A stretch of 64,000 bases of DNA. Source: Gemmatimonadales bacterium (GTDB taxonomy: Bacteria > Gemmatimonadota > Glassbacteria > GWA2-58-10). The position numbers were made by a program, and so were the translations under genes. The notes below the pieces were generated by a model. That model did no database searches. It was not told the origin of the DNA and saw nothing but the letters and a program-made list of their open reading frames with translations. Numbering within the stretch: the first letter of the stretch is position 1; the number at the start of each line of letters is the position of its first letter. The stretch covers positions 1 through 64,000 of the forward strand of contig JAJRTS010000087.1 in the NCBI GenBank assembly GCA_024278175.1. The letters run 5' to 3'. Positions 7,817 through 16,936 of this stretch are shown piece by piece.

Positions 7817-9418
7817 TTACTCGTTCAGGTCCAGCCTCTGGCCATCGGCCAGCAGCCTTTCGCGAAGCTCATGGTAGTCAAGCTCCTGCACGGCTACACC
7901 CTGCCCGGCGGCCATAATCGCCGCCGTGGCCGCGGACTGGCCAAGTATCATGAACACCGGCTCCATACGGAGGCTGCCAAAAGCGATATGCGAACTGCTC
8001 ATACACACGGGCACGAGCAGGTTGTCGCACTCTCCGGATTTGGGGGTAATGCTGCGGTAGGGTATCTCGTAGCTGATGTGCCCGGCCAGGAAGTTGCCCT
8101 CGTTGATCACCCGACCACTGATCGCCACGCGCTGTACATGGTGCGAGTCCACACCATAGCTGCCCAGACCTACCGGATCATCCTTGAGGCGTTCCCGGCG
8201 GCAGTCCTGCTGGGTCATCACATACGGCCCGGTCATCCTGCGGGCCTCGCGGATGTAAATCTGGTGGCTGAAATGCCCGTTGTCCGGATACTCATCCTTC
8301 GGGTAGCCGTACCGGCCAAACTCCGCGCGGATACGTTCCGGCACGCGCGGGTCGTTCTGCACGAACCACAGCAGGCCCTTCGTGTAGGAGGCATGTTCGC
8401 GCACTATCCGCTCGCGGGTCTCGTAATCTCCTTCCGGATAGTCCCAGTTCGCGCCGATGTAGTCCGTGTTCGCCGGGCAGCCGTCGTTGATGTCGGTTTT
8501 GTTGTTCGGCATGGAACTTATTATGAAGATGCCGTGGTTGTCGCCGCGCCAGACAAGGGCAATATCCGGCCAAGCCTGGATCCACCGGGCCAGCAGCTCG
8601 TAGAGCAACGGATCGTAGTCCGCGGGCTTTTCGAGGGGGATGCGGTTGGAGGGCTCACTGGTAAGACAGACCCGGAAGTTGTAGGCCTGTATCTTGTCAT
8701 CACCCGAGCCGGGAGGCGCGAGCACGGTGTCCTGGATACCCGGCAGCAGACCGCTGGTAGGATCACCGGGTACGATATACGGGTTCACCTCCGGGGGGAA
8801 GAACTGCTTGGGCTGGCGGAACTCACCCTCGCCGGGCTCAAGCACGCCGGCCAGCGACTCGCCATAAGTGTCACGCGACTCACGGCCCACATGGTAGCTC
8901 ACCCCTGCCACGGCCATCAGGTCGCCCTCGTAGGTGGCGTCGATAAAAGAGCGCCCCGGGAAACGCCTGCCACTCTCCATGACAATCTCTTTTATCCGCG
9001 CCCCGTCCTTGTCCACGCCGGTTTCCCGGTCCAGCGCCAGACGCTCGCCGAAAACCACCTCGATAGAGCCGGGGCCGGCCCGCTCGATCATCAGGCCGAA
9101 AGCCTGTTCGGCCACATGGGGCTCGAAATCCCAGGCGATTGTTTTGCCGTATAGCGTTCCCACCGTGCGGTAAAACTCGCGCGAAAGCCCGCCGATTGTT
9201 TGCTCGTGGCCATAGTCCGTCCTTCCCAGCCCGCCCGCGGAGAGTCCTCCCAGGTGAATCCCCGGCTCTATGAGCGCCACCTTCGCCCCCATCCGCGCGC
9301 CCTGCACCGCGGCTGTCACTCCCGCCGATGTGCCGCCGTAAACGACCAGGTCATATCTGCCGTAGGAGAGAGTGATCAAGGTCAGGGCGCATAGAAACTG
9401 GAAAAGGGCTGTTCCCAT
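7817..9418 (-). CDS. FAD-dependent oxidoreductase, exported
   Basis: A short hydrophobic N-terminus (MGTALFQFLCALTLITLSYG) precedes a Rossmann dinucleotide motif, DLVVYGGTSAGVTAAVQGARMG (shown as DLVVYGGTSAGV then TAAVQGARMG), and LIEPGIHLGGLSAGGLG. This is the pattern of the FAD_oxidored family (PF12831) common in polysaccharide-degrading bacteria. Late segments NEGNFLAGHISYEIPYR and GQSAATAAIMAAGQG are also typical. The substrate is unknown; sugar or tricarballylate-like oxidations have been suggested for relatives. ATG 9418 has AAGGAA at good spacing. The beta-helix gene follows in the same direction, so a joint role in glycan breakdown is plausible but inferred. Confidence 0.8.
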   Translation of the reverse strand: MGTALFQFLCALTLITLSYGRYDLVVYGGTSAGVTAAVQGARMGAKVALIEPGIHLGGLSAGGLGRTDYGHEQTIGGLSREFYRTVGTLYGKTIAWDFEPHVAEQAFGLMIERAGPGSIEVVFGERLALDRETGVDKDGARIKEIVMESGRRFPGRSFIDATYEGDLMAVAGVSYHVGRESRDTYGESLAGVLEPGEGEFRQPKQFFPPEVNPYIVPGDPTSGLLPGIQDTVLAPPGSGDDKIQAYNFRVCLTSEPSNRIPLEKPADYDPLLYELLARWIQAWPDIALVWRGDNHGIFIISSMPNNKTDINDGCPANTDYIGANWDYPEGDYETRERIVREHASYTKGLLWFVQNDPRVPERIRAEFGRYGYPKDEYPDNGHFSHQIYIREARRMTGPYVMTQQDCRRERLKDDPVGLGSYGVDSHHVQRVAISGRVINEGNFLAGHISYEIPYRSITPKSGECDNLLVPVCMSSSHIAFGSLRMEPVFMILGQSAATAAIMAAGQGVAVQELDYHELRERLLADGQRLDLNE

Positions 9419-9449
9419 GGTGCGGTTCCTTCCGGCTGAGTTTACCAGA

Positions 9450-9479
9450 CCGGGCGGGCGCAGAACAGCGCCCGCCCGG
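9450..9479. terminator. GC-rich hairpin between acpS and FAD oxidoreductase
   Basis: Perfect 12-base stem (CCGGGCGGGCGC at 9450-9461 with its complement at 9468-9479) around AGAACA. No U-tract on either side. Probable terminator or attenuator after acpS, since both flanking genes are on the minus strand. Confidence 0.45.
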
Positions 9480-9539
9480 CACAGGGTTATTGATGATAAA
9501 AAACCTTTGATTTAATTCCGGAGTGGTTGTGAGAATTAT

Positions 9540-9974
9540 TCACTCCACCTCTCCCGTCAGCAGCACCATCGCCACCGCCCGGCCCTTGTCGTGGCTCAGC
9601 GACACGTGGGCCACTCTCGCGCCCAGCTTTTTTGCCAGCCCGGCTGTTTTGCCATGAAGCCTGATATGCGGCTTGCCACGGCTGTCGCGCACCACCTCGA
9701 TCCCCCCCCAGCTCACCTCCGCGCTCCAGCCCGTGCCGAACGCCTTCATCACCGCTTCCTTGGCCGCGAACCGGGCCGCAAAATGAGGGTACGGATTACT
9801 CATCGAGCGGCAGTACTCTATCTCTCCCGCGGTGAACACGCGCTTTTCGAACCGTGGGCCGCTCCCGCGCCCCAGCGCCTCGGCTATCCGTTCGATCTCG
9901 ATCATGTCCACGCCGATCCCCAGCACCGCCACCGGGAAACGGTCGAACTCCAGCTCCGTCTCGCTCACGTTCAC
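9540..9974 (-). CDS. acpS: Holo-[acyl-carrier-protein] synthase
   Basis: Transfers 4'-phosphopantetheine from CoA to ACP, activating fatty-acid synthesis. It shows the two family signatures GIGVDMIEIERI, with the Mg-binding Asp, and FAARFAAKEAVMKAFGTG, with the catalytic Glu-Ala-Lys region. About 140 residues, slightly longer than E. coli AcpS because of an N-terminal extension. The start is uncertain: GTG 9974, or GTG 9968, which is better spaced from an upstream AGGA. Divergent from rarA. Its last 13 codons are duplicated in the remnant at 7.7 kb. Confidence 0.95.
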   Translation of the reverse strand: MNVSETELEFDRFPVAVLGIGVDMIEIERIAEALGRGSGPRFEKRVFTAGEIEYCRSMSNPYPHFAARFAAKEAVMKAFGTGWSAEVSWGGIEVVRDSRGKPHIRLHGKTAGLAKKLGARVAHVSLSHDKGRAVAMVLLTGEVE

Positions 9975-9990
9975 TATCCTGTTGACTGTC

Positions 9991-10020
9991 TTGAAAATAA
10001 CCGGAATGAGGTGCTATATT
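9991..10020 (+). promoter_or_regulatory. Likely promoter of rarA
   Basis: TTGAAA (9991-9996) and TATATT (10015-10020) with an 18-base spacer. It lies in the acpS-rarA divergent gap, about 100 bases upstream of the GTG start. Confidence 0.45.
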
Positions 10021-10118
10021 CCAGCGGACCGTAGCGGTCGTTACCAACTATAGATCATTGCGCTAAAAATAGCATCGGCAAAATAATTTGTCCATGAACT
10101 GAAGTGTGAGCCGCGCCC

Positions 10119-11486
10119 GTGGCCGGGAAAAACAAAGACCTGTTCGCCTTGCCCACCGATGAGGGCCGCGCGGGAGAATATTCTCCGCTGGCCGAGAGGA
10201 TGCGTCCGCGTACCTTGAGCGAGTTCGCCGGGCAGGAGCATATCCTGGGCTCAAGCGGCGTGCTGCGGCGGATGATCGAAAGCGACCGGATCAGCTCGAT
10301 GATCCTCTGGGGGCCCCCGGGCAGCGGTAAGACCACGCTGGCCCGGATTATCGCCAGCGGCACCGGCAGCCGGTTTGTCCACCACAGCGCCGTTAGCTGC
10401 GGAGTGCCCCAGGTGCGCCAGACGGTCAAGGAGGCCGCCGAGCAGCTCAAGCTCTACCGCAAGCGTACGATCCTGTTTCTCGATGAGATCCATCGCTTCA
10501 ACAAGGCCCAGCAGGACGCCCTGCTGCCCCACGTGGAAAACGGGACGATCACCCTGGTGGGCGCAACCACCGAAAACCCCTCGTTCGAGGTCAACAGCGC
10601 CCTGCTCAGCCGGGTGCGGGTGTTCGTACTGGAGCGCCTCGGCGAGGACGACCTGGGCGCTCTGGTGGACCGCGCCCTGCGCGATAGCCAGCGGGGCCTG
10701 GGCGGGCGGCATATCCGCCTTGAAGATGAGGCTCGCGCCCTGCTGCTGCGGGCCTCCGACGGCGACGCCCGCGCGGCGCTGACCGGGCTGGAGATGGCCG
10801 CGCTCTATCTTGAGCAGGAGCGGCCAAGCGACGGAGCGCTGGTGATCGAAGAGGAAACCGTGCGCCAGGCCTTGCAACAGCGCCTGCTCCGCTACGACCG
10901 CGACGGCGAGCAGCATTACGACATCATCAGCGCGTTTATCAAATCCATACGCGCCAGCGACCCGGACGCCGCCCTGTACTACATGGCCCGGATGCTGGAG
11001 GCCGGCGAGGACCCGCTGTTCATCCTGCGACGGATGATTATTTTCAGCGCCGAAGACGTGGGCAACGCCGATCCGCAGGCGCTGCAGGTGGCCGTGGCCG
11101 CGCATAAGGCGGTCAGTGTGATCGGCCTGCCGGAGGGAGCAATTCCGCTGAGCCAGGCCGTATGCTACCTGGCCACCGCTCCCAAGAGCAACGCCAGCTA
11201 CAAGGCCCTGCGCGCAGCCCAGACCGCGGCAAAGGAGCACATGAGCGAACCCGTCCCGCTGCACCTTCGCAACGCGCCGACCCGCCTGATGAAGGAACTG
11301 GGTTACGGCGGGGGCTACAAGTATCCCCACGACTTCCCGTATCATTACGCCGGCCAGCAGTGTCTGCCGGAAGCCTTGGCGGGAAAGAAATTCTACGAAC
11401 CGACCAAACTGGGTTTTGAAAAGGAAATCGTCAAGCGGCTTGAATTCTGGAAGCAACTGCGCGCAAAGGAAAAGAACGGCGGTTAA
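10119..11486 (+). CDS. rarA: Replication-associated recombination protein A (AAA+ ATPase)
   Basis: RarA/MgsA/WRNIP1-type clamp-loader-like ATPase acting at stalled replication forks. Visible motifs are [20 protein letters not shown], Walker [14 protein letters not shown], Walker [20 protein letters not shown], sensor region [19 protein letters not shown], and the family C-terminus ([30 protein letters not shown]). 455 aa is normal for the family. The GTG start has only a weak Shine-Dalgarno. It converges on the small gene at 11.5 kb, with 19 bases between the stops. Confidence 0.96.
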   Translation: MAGKNKDLFALPTDEGRAGEYSPLAERMRPRTLSEFAGQEHILGSSGVLRRMIESDRISSMILWGPPGSGKTTLARIIASGTGSRFVHHSAVSCGVPQVRQTVKEAAEQLKLYRKRTILFLDEIHRFNKAQQDALLPHVENGTITLVGATTENPSFEVNSALLSRVRVFVLERLGEDDLGALVDRALRDSQRGLGGRHIRLEDEARALLLRASDGDARAALTGLEMAALYLEQERPSDGALVIEEETVRQALQQRLLRYDRDGEQHYDIISAFIKSIRASDPDAALYYMARMLEAGEDPLFILRRMIIFSAEDVGNADPQALQVAVAAHKAVSVIGLPEGAIPLSQAVCYLATAPKSNASYKALRAAQTAAKEHMSEPVPLHLRNAPTRLMKELGYGGGYKYPHDFPYHYAGQQCLPEALAGKKFYEPTKLGFEKEIVKRLEFWKQLRAKEKNGG

Positions 11487-11505
11487 TTAAGCGGATATTG
11501 ATTAA

Positions 11506-11793
11506 TCAGGTGCTCTCCTGTTCCATAATCTCGAGCAGTTCCCTGCGCTCACTGTCACCGAGCTTGCCCTCGCTGATCATCTTAGAGACCAACAAGTCGG
11601 CCCGGGCAATCGAATCGCCGGCGGGCGCCGTCCGATTCGCCGCGAGCCAGTTCTTCAGCAAACCCGCTTCCATTTTGTTGAGAACGCCGGCGGCAACCAG
11701 TTCCTTGCACAGGCCCAGTAACTGGAAAAGCGGACTCCTGTCGGGGTCCAGAGTACCGTTACCGTTTAGTTTACTGGATATACGTTCTTTCAT
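11506..11793 (-). CDS. Small helical protein of unknown function
   Basis: 95 residues from ATG 11793, which has AGGA six bases upstream. The frame is open further, to 11838, without a ribosome site. Predicted all-helical and charged, with the pattern LCKELVAAGVLNKMEAGLL, NWLAANR and LVSKMISEGKLGDSERRELL. This resembles the small helical modules found beside BRCT/exonuclease domains and TerB-like repeats. That is a loose resemblance, not an assignment. No cysteines of note, no signal peptide and no membrane segment, so probably cytoplasmic. Confidence 0.7.
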   Translation of the reverse strand: MKERISSKLNGNGTLDPDRSPLFQLLGLCKELVAAGVLNKMEAGLLKNWLAANRTAPAGDSIARADLLVSKMISEGKLGDSERRELLEIMEQEST

Positions 11794-11836
11794 TTGAATC
11801 CTGTTTTGATTAACAGCCTTTGGATAGCAAAAAAGC

Positions 11837-11865
11837 AAAATAGCATCATTTGACTATATTATCAA
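11837..11865 (-). promoter_or_regulatory. Likely promoter of the 95-residue gene
   Basis: TTGATA and TATTTT on the minus strand, 17 bases apart. Predicted start about 35 bases upstream of ATG 11793. Confidence 0.4.
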
Positions 11866-11981
11866 CTATTCAATGTCGGCCAACCGGCTCTTTTTGTGTA
11901 AATCGGCAGGATGAACACTGAACTTGAACCGTTTCTCCGGTTTTGCCGTAACTTTTTGCACGATATGGATATACCAGACAA

Positions 11982-13946
11982 ATGACAATTGTCAGCTTTA
12001 ACAATATCTGCCGGACAGTTTCCGGAACCAATCTGTTCTCCGGCGTGACCGGGATCATCCGCGAGGGCGACAGGATCGGCGTGGTGGGGCCCAACGGCGC
12101 GGGCAAAACCACCCTCTGCCGGGTGCTCGCCGCCCTCGATCGCCCGGACAGTGGCGAGATCACTCACGTCAAAAACCTGAAGCTTCATTACATGGAGCAG
12201 GAACCCTCGTTGCGCTCGGAGAAAAGTGTACTCGATGAGCTGCTCTCGAGCTGCACGGAGATAGTGGAGCTCGAACGCAGGATCGCCGGCGTGCAGAACC
12301 GCCTGGACGACGGGGAAGCTGTGGAGCAGCGGGAGTTGGACCACTACGGCGAGATGCTCGACAGGTTCGAGCGCCTGGGTGGCTACAGCCTGCGCAGCCG
12401 GGCGGAAAAAATCCTGGCCGGCCTGGGCCTGGGACCGGAAACGTTTTGCCAGAGCGCCGGTTCGCTCTCGGGAGGCCAGAAAAGCAGGCTCTCGCTGGCG
12501 CGGGCGCTGCTCAACCAGCCGGACCTGCTGTTTCTCGATGAGCCGACCAACCATCTCGACCTGCACGCTATCGAGTTTCTCGAGGACCTGCTGGCCGATA
12601 TTTCCTCAACCGTGGTGGTTATCTCCCACGACCGCGCGTTCCTGGACAATGTTACCACCCGCACCCTGGAGGTGATGGGCGGACGGGTGCGCATGCGCCC
12701 GGGTAACTACAGCCGGTTCGCGCAGTGGGCCGCCGCCGAGGCCGAGCGCGCCGAGCGCGAGCGAAAAAACTACGAGCGCAAGGTGGACCAGCTAGAGGAT
12801 TTCATCAAGAAGAACATCTACGGCCAGAAAACCAAACAGGCTCAGAGCCGCCGCAAGATGCTCCAGCGAATGCAGCCGCCCCCTGCGGCCGGTCGCGGCC
12901 CGGCACGCCCGGAGTGGGAAATCCGGATCTCGCAACAATCGGTTTCGCTGGTGATCGAGGCGCGTGAACTGGCGTTTCGCTACGACAGCGGCCCGCTGCT
13001 GTTCGAGAACCTTGACCTGAACCTGATGCGCACAGAGACGCTGGCTGTTATCGGGGCCAACGGCACGGGCAAAAGCACGTTGCTCGACATTCTCGGCGGC
13101 AGGCTGCGGCCCTGCGCCGGAGCTCTCACCCGGGGCCGCGATGTGAGTATTGCAATGCTGCCCCAGCACATCGAGCGGCCTGCCGGAGCCCAGACCGTGC
13201 TGGAATGGATGTACAACCGGGCCGGGGATTTAAGCCTGGGCCAGGCGCGCGGCCTGCTGGGAAGGTTTCTGTTCAGTGGCGATGAGGTCGAGAAAGCTGT
13301 GTCCGTGCTCAGCGAGGGCGAATACCGGCGCCTGCTGCTGGCAGGGCTGATCCACAGCAAGGCCAACCTGCTGCTGCTCGATGAGCCGACCAACCATCTT
13401 GACATCTACAGCCGCCAGGCCCTGCGCGAGGCCCTCGAAAGCTTCCCCGGCACACTGGTGCTGATCACCCACGACCGGATGCTGCTGGAGGGCCTGGCCA
13501 CGCGGATGATCGAGTTCTCCCGGCCCGCTGAAATCGATGGAGGGGCCGATAAAGTGGTTGAATATGACGGTGATTATTCTTATTATAAGCGGGAGCGTGA
13601 CAAGCTGTTACAGCGGCTCGCCCAGCAGATGCAGCAGCGGCGCGGCGCGGGAAAAAACGCCCAGGACCAGCCGCAGGAACATGCCGACGGTGGCGGTGGC
13701 GGCGGAGCGGCCAATGGCGGACTGTCAAAAAACAAGCTGCGCCAGCTTCGTGAACGCAAGGACAGCCTGGAGCAGGAAATCGCCGGGCACGAGCAGCGCA
13801 AATCGCAGCTCCAGCTCCAGCTCGCCGACCCCTCTACTTACAGCCGCCCGGGGCGGGCCGAGGAGTTATCGGCGCAAATCAAGGAACTCGATAACCGCAT
13901 AACGGAAGCTTACGGGGAGTGGGAAGAACTACTTGAATATGATTGA
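11982..13946 (+). CDS. ABC-F family ATP-binding protein
   Basis: Soluble twin-ATPase that acts on ribosomes (EttA/Uup/YheS class), not a transporter. Domain 1 has Walker A GPNGAGKTT (about 35-43), signature LSGGQKSRLSLARALL and Walker B LLFLDEPTNHLD. A charged linker follows (RKNYERKVDQLEDFIKKN). Domain 2 has GANGTGKST, a divergent signature LSEGEYRRLLLAGL and LLLLDEPTNHLD. A C-terminal coiled coil (LRQLRERKDSLEQEI onward) after a low-complexity Gly-rich hinge is Uup/YheS-like. No membrane segments. ATG 11982 has a weak ribosome site. It overlaps hflX at the 3' end, so the two are co-transcribed. Confidence 0.93.
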   Translation: MTIVSFNNICRTVSGTNLFSGVTGIIREGDRIGVVGPNGAGKTTLCRVLAALDRPDSGEITHVKNLKLHYMEQEPSLRSEKSVLDELLSSCTEIVELERRIAGVQNRLDDGEAVEQRELDHYGEMLDRFERLGGYSLRSRAEKILAGLGLGPETFCQSAGSLSGGQKSRLSLARALLNQPDLLFLDEPTNHLDLHAIEFLEDLLADISSTVVVISHDRAFLDNVTTRTLEVMGGRVRMRPGNYSRFAQWAAAEAERAERERKNYERKVDQLEDFIKKNIYGQKTKQAQSRRKMLQRMQPPPAAGRGPARPEWEIRISQQSVSLVIEARELAFRYDSGPLLFENLDLNLMRTETLAVIGANGTGKSTLLDILGGRLRPCAGALTRGRDVSIAMLPQHIERPAGAQTVLEWMYNRAGDLSLGQARGLLGRFLFSGDEVEKAVSVLSEGEYRRLLLAGLIHSKANLLLLDEPTNHLDIYSRQALREALESFPGTLVLITHDRMLLEGLATRMIEFSRPAEIDGGADKVVEYDGDYSYYKRERDKLLQRLAQQMQQRRGAGKNAQDQPQEHADGGGGGGAANGGLSKNKLRQLRERKDSLEQEIAGHEQRKSQLQLQLADPSTYSRPGRAEELSAQIKELDNRITEAYGEWEELLEYD

Positions 13947-15222
13947 TGTCCAGCAGGCGCCGCAGAAAGCGGTGCTGTTCGGTACGGACCGGCCGGAAAA
14001 CGACCTCTGGGGCGAGTTGCCGCTTGAGGAGCTGGGACGGCTGGCCGAAACCGCGGGCGCACAAGTGATTGACAGGGTGGTGCAGCGGGTCCGCAGGATC
14101 GATCCCGTGACCTATATCGGCAGGGGCAAGGCCGAAGAAATCAAGGAGATAATCCAGGATGAAGAGGCCGACCTTGCCATTTTCGACGACGAGCTTTCCC
14201 CCAGCCAGGCACGCAACCTCAAGGCGCTCTTCGACGTGCAGGTCCTGGACCGCACCGAGTTGATCCTCGACATTTTCGCCCGCCACGCCCGTACCACCGA
14301 AGCACGGCTGCAGGTGGAGTTGGCCCAGCTTGAATACCTGCTGCCCCGGCTTAAGAACATGTGGGTTCACCTTTCGCGCATCCGGGGCGGGATCGGGCTG
14401 CGCGGCCCCGGCGAGACCCAGCTGGAAACCGACCGGCGGCTGATCCAGAAGCAGATAACCCTGCTCAAACGCAAGTTGCGCAAGATCGAGAGCCGGCATC
14501 GCGTGCGGCTGGCCGGGCGCCAGGGCATCCCCACGTTTGCCCTGGTGGGCTACACCAACGCCGGCAAGAGCTCACTGCTACGCGCGCTCAGCGGCAGTGA
14601 TGTGCTCGTGCGCGACCAGTTGTTCTCCACGCTGGATACCACCACGCGCAAGGTGGAAATCGATAGCCACGAGCTGCTTTTCTCCGATACTGTCGGCTTT
14701 ATCAGCCGCCTGCCCCATCGCCTGGTGGCCTCGTTCAAGGCTACGCTCGAAGAGGTGGTCGGCGCGGACCGCCTGCTGCTGGTGGTGGACGTTTCCAACC
14801 CCCATTACGCCGAGCGGATCAGGGTGGTGGAAAACGTGCTCAGCGAGATCGGCGCGGGAAAGATCGAGCGTACGCTGGTGTTCAACAAAACCGACCTGGT
14901 CACCGACCGCCAGTTGCTGTTCCGTGCCGCGGACAGTTATCCCGACGCCACGTTCAGCTCGGCGGTGGATGGGCCGAAGGGGCTGAAACATCTTAAAGCT
15001 CATCTCAGCGGCCTGATCGAGGCCGGCGAAAGCGAGTTTTCCATCAGGCTTGAACCACGGGAGGGCCGCCTGGCCGCCGCGTTCCATCGCCTGGGACGGG
15101 TCCTGGAGCACCGGGTCGAGGAGGGCGTGCTGCTGATGCGGGTACGGATGCCGCGGCCACTGGCCCAGCAACTGGTTAAAAACACGCCGTACGAAAATCA
15201 GCTTAGAGGGGCGTTGAAATAA
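13939..15222 (+). CDS. hflX: GTPase HflX
   Basis: Ribosome-splitting GTPase involved in stress recovery. It has the HflX N-domain (VDPVTYIGRGKAEEIKEI-like, here RRIDPVTYIGRGKAEEI), the coiled RGGIGLRGPGETQLETDRR junction, G1 GYTNAGKSSLLRAL, G3 DTVGFISRLPHRLV and G4 NKTD. 427 aa from ATG 13939; a TTG two codons earlier is also open. The start lies inside the end of the ABC-F gene (8-base overlap), implying translational coupling of two ribosome-associated factors. Confidence 0.95.
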   Translation: MIDVQQAPQKAVLFGTDRPENDLWGELPLEELGRLAETAGAQVIDRVVQRVRRIDPVTYIGRGKAEEIKEIIQDEEADLAIFDDELSPSQARNLKALFDVQVLDRTELILDIFARHARTTEARLQVELAQLEYLLPRLKNMWVHLSRIRGGIGLRGPGETQLETDRRLIQKQITLLKRKLRKIESRHRVRLAGRQGIPTFALVGYTNAGKSSLLRALSGSDVLVRDQLFSTLDTTTRKVEIDSHELLFSDTVGFISRLPHRLVASFKATLEEVVGADRLLLVVDVSNPHYAERIRVVENVLSEIGAGKIERTLVFNKTDLVTDRQLLFRAADSYPDATFSSAVDGPKGLKHLKAHLSGLIEAGESEFSIRLEPREGRLAAAFHRLGRVLEHRVEEGVLLMRVRMPRPLAQQLVKNTPYENQLRGALK

Positions 15223-15237
15223 AACACTCAACGCCCC
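15208..15237 (+). terminator. Hairpin spanning the hflX stop codon
   Basis: Ten-base perfect stem, GGGGCGTTGA (15208-15217) with TCAACGCCCC (15228-15237), around an A-rich loop containing the hflX stop. No U-tract follows, so it may be a 3'-end stabiliser or a weak terminator. Confidence 0.4.
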
Positions 15238-15370
15238 GTGATGATAGATTTCGCTTGGGCAGGTTGTCGAGGGCAAGGCAAGCCGTTCTTTTACCGGTTC
15301 TGCTATTCGTTTTATTACAAGCAATGAGATTACTCACGCCAGCTTCAGACAGGATAACGCGAAACGGCCC

Positions 15371-15399
15371 TTGACAACCGTGCACCCATACTTTCGAAT
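15371..15399 (+). promoter_or_regulatory. Possible promoter of pdxJ
   Basis: Exact TTGACA at 15371 with a poor TCGAAT 17 bases on, about 30 bases before the pdxJ start region. Confidence 0.3.
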
Positions 15400-15432
15400 A
15401 TTGCAACACGATTCTAGAGACGGGAGGATTTC

Positions 15433-16149
15433 TTGATCAGACTGGGTGTCAATGTCGACCATGTGGCCACGGTTCGCCAGGCGCGGCGCACCGTGGAGCC
15501 CGACCCGGTGGCCGCCGCGCTGCTGGCCGAGCTGGCCGGGGCCGACCAGATCACGATTCACCTTCGCGAGGACCGCCGCCATATCCAGGACCGCGACCTT
15601 CAGGTGCTGCGCCAAACAGTCCGGACCCAGCTCAACCTGGAAATGGCGCTCAACGAAGAGATTGTCCGGATCGCCCTGGAAACCGGCCCGGAGCAGTGTA
15701 CCCTGGTGCCGGAGAAGCGCGAGGAAGTCACCACCGAGGGCGGCCTTGACGTTGCCGGCCTGCAAAGCAAGCTCACCCCGGCCGTAACGTGCCTGAAACA
15801 GGCCGGAATCAGGGTCAGCCTGTTTGTTGACCCGGAAGCGGAACTGATGAAAGCCTGCGCGGACTCCGGCGCGGACGCGGTGGAACTTCACACCGGGGCC
15901 TATGCCAACGCACGGGGCGAGAAGGCCGTGGAAGCCGAGCTGGATAAGCTGCGAAAAGCATCGGCCGCCGCCGCCGGAGTGGGGCTGAAAGTGTTCGCGG
16001 GCCACGGGCTGAACTACGTCAACACGCCGCCCGTGGTAGCTATCCCCCAGGTGGAGGAAGTCAACATCGGCCACTCGATTATCAGCCGGGCCGTGCTGGT
16101 GGGATTGGAGCGAGCGGTGCGGGAAATGAAAGCGCTGCTTGAAAATTAA
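15433..16149 (+). CDS. pdxJ: Pyridoxine 5'-phosphate synthase
   Basis: Condenses 1-deoxyxylulose-5-phosphate with aminoacetone-3-phosphate in the DXP-dependent vitamin B6 pathway. The diagnostic N-terminus is [16 protein letters not shown]. It also has [34 protein letters not shown] and the C-terminal GHGLNYVN and [15 protein letters not shown]. 238 aa, normal length. TTG start, supported by GGGAGG five bases upstream (15422-15427). The YqeK-like gene follows after 11 bases, so they are probably one transcript. Confidence 0.96.
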   Translation: MIRLGVNVDHVATVRQARRTVEPDPVAAALLAELAGADQITIHLREDRRHIQDRDLQVLRQTVRTQLNLEMALNEEIVRIALETGPEQCTLVPEKREEVTTEGGLDVAGLQSKLTPAVTCLKQAGIRVSLFVDPEAELMKACADSGADAVELHTGAYANARGEKAVEAELDKLRKASAAAAGVGLKVFAGHGLNYVNTPPVVAIPQVEEVNIGHSIISRAVLVGLERAVREMKALLEN

Positions 16150-16160
16150 CGGACCGACCG

Positions 16161-16814
16161 GTGGATAACGGAAAGCAGATGAGGGACTACGAGAAGATTG
16201 TCGAACAGCTTCGCTCGGAAGTCGAAAAGCGCTACGCCGGTAAGCCGCTGGCCAGACACATCCTGTCAGTGGCTGAATTCGCCGTGGAGATCGCCGGCTC
16301 GATAGACTGTAATGATACGCTTCTGTGCCGGAGAGTCCACGTGGCCGCCCTGGCCCACGACCTCTACAAAAAATTTCCGCAGGAAGAGTTGCGTGAGCTG
16401 ATCCGGCGGGAGGCTATTCCAATCGACGAGTTCTCCCGGCAGGCCGGCGGCGGGCTGCTGCATGCCCCCCCTGCCGCCCATTACCTTCGTACCCGCTGCG
16501 GTGTGCGCGACGAGGAAACGCTCTGCGCGGTTTACTACCACACCACCGGCCGCCCCGGGGCCGGCCTGGCCGAGAAAATACTCTTCTGCGCGGATTACCT
16601 GGACCCATCGCGGGAGAACCATGCCAGCGAACCGGATCTGAGCATCTTGAGTAAAAAGGCCAAAACCGACCTTGACGCGGTGTATCGCGAGGTGCTCGGA
16701 CGAAAACTCGTATATACGATCGGCAAGGGCAAACCTTTGCACCCCAGCGGGATCGCCGCCTGGAACGAGGTAACCGGCAGGAATCAATCATCGCCCGGCG
16801 CAGGCAATCTTTGA
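16161..16814 (+). CDS. HD-domain hydrolase, YqeK-like
   Basis: Metal-dependent HD phosphohydrolase. The residue pattern is H33 (ARHILSV), H60, H66-D67 (LAHDLYK), a histidine in LLHAPPAAHYL, YHTTGRPG and AEKILFCADYLDPSR. This is the pattern of the YqeK family, whose studied members hydrolyse symmetrical Ap4A. In many bacteria yqeK sits between nadD and rsfS; here nadD is about 30 kb away. GTG 16161 and ATG 16179 are both possible starts, the latter after GGAAAG. It ends where a promoter for the next gene begins. Confidence 0.82.
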   Translation: MDNGKQMRDYEKIVEQLRSEVEKRYAGKPLARHILSVAEFAVEIAGSIDCNDTLLCRRVHVAALAHDLYKKFPQEELRELIRREAIPIDEFSRQAGGGLLHAPPAAHYLRTRCGVRDEETLCAVYYHTTGRPGAGLAEKILFCADYLDPSRENHASEPDLSILSKKAKTDLDAVYREVLGRKLVYTIGKGKPLHPSGIAAWNEVTGRNQSSPGAGNL

Positions 16815-16840
16815 CAAACCCACTGCCCGCTGTGTATCTT
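16811..16840 (+). promoter_or_regulatory. Promoter of the LytR_C-domain gene
   Basis: TTGACA at 16811-16816 overlaps the yqeK-like stop, with TATCTT 18 bases on. It argues against a coding start at 16811 for the following frame and supports ATG 16937. Confidence 0.5.
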
Positions 16841-16936
16841 GACTGTCGAGACGAATCCCGACGACCTGAGCACAAAACTACCCGGTCTTACTCCCGGCAA
16901 CCGTTCCGGGACATTTTTTCTCAACTTAGGAACCTG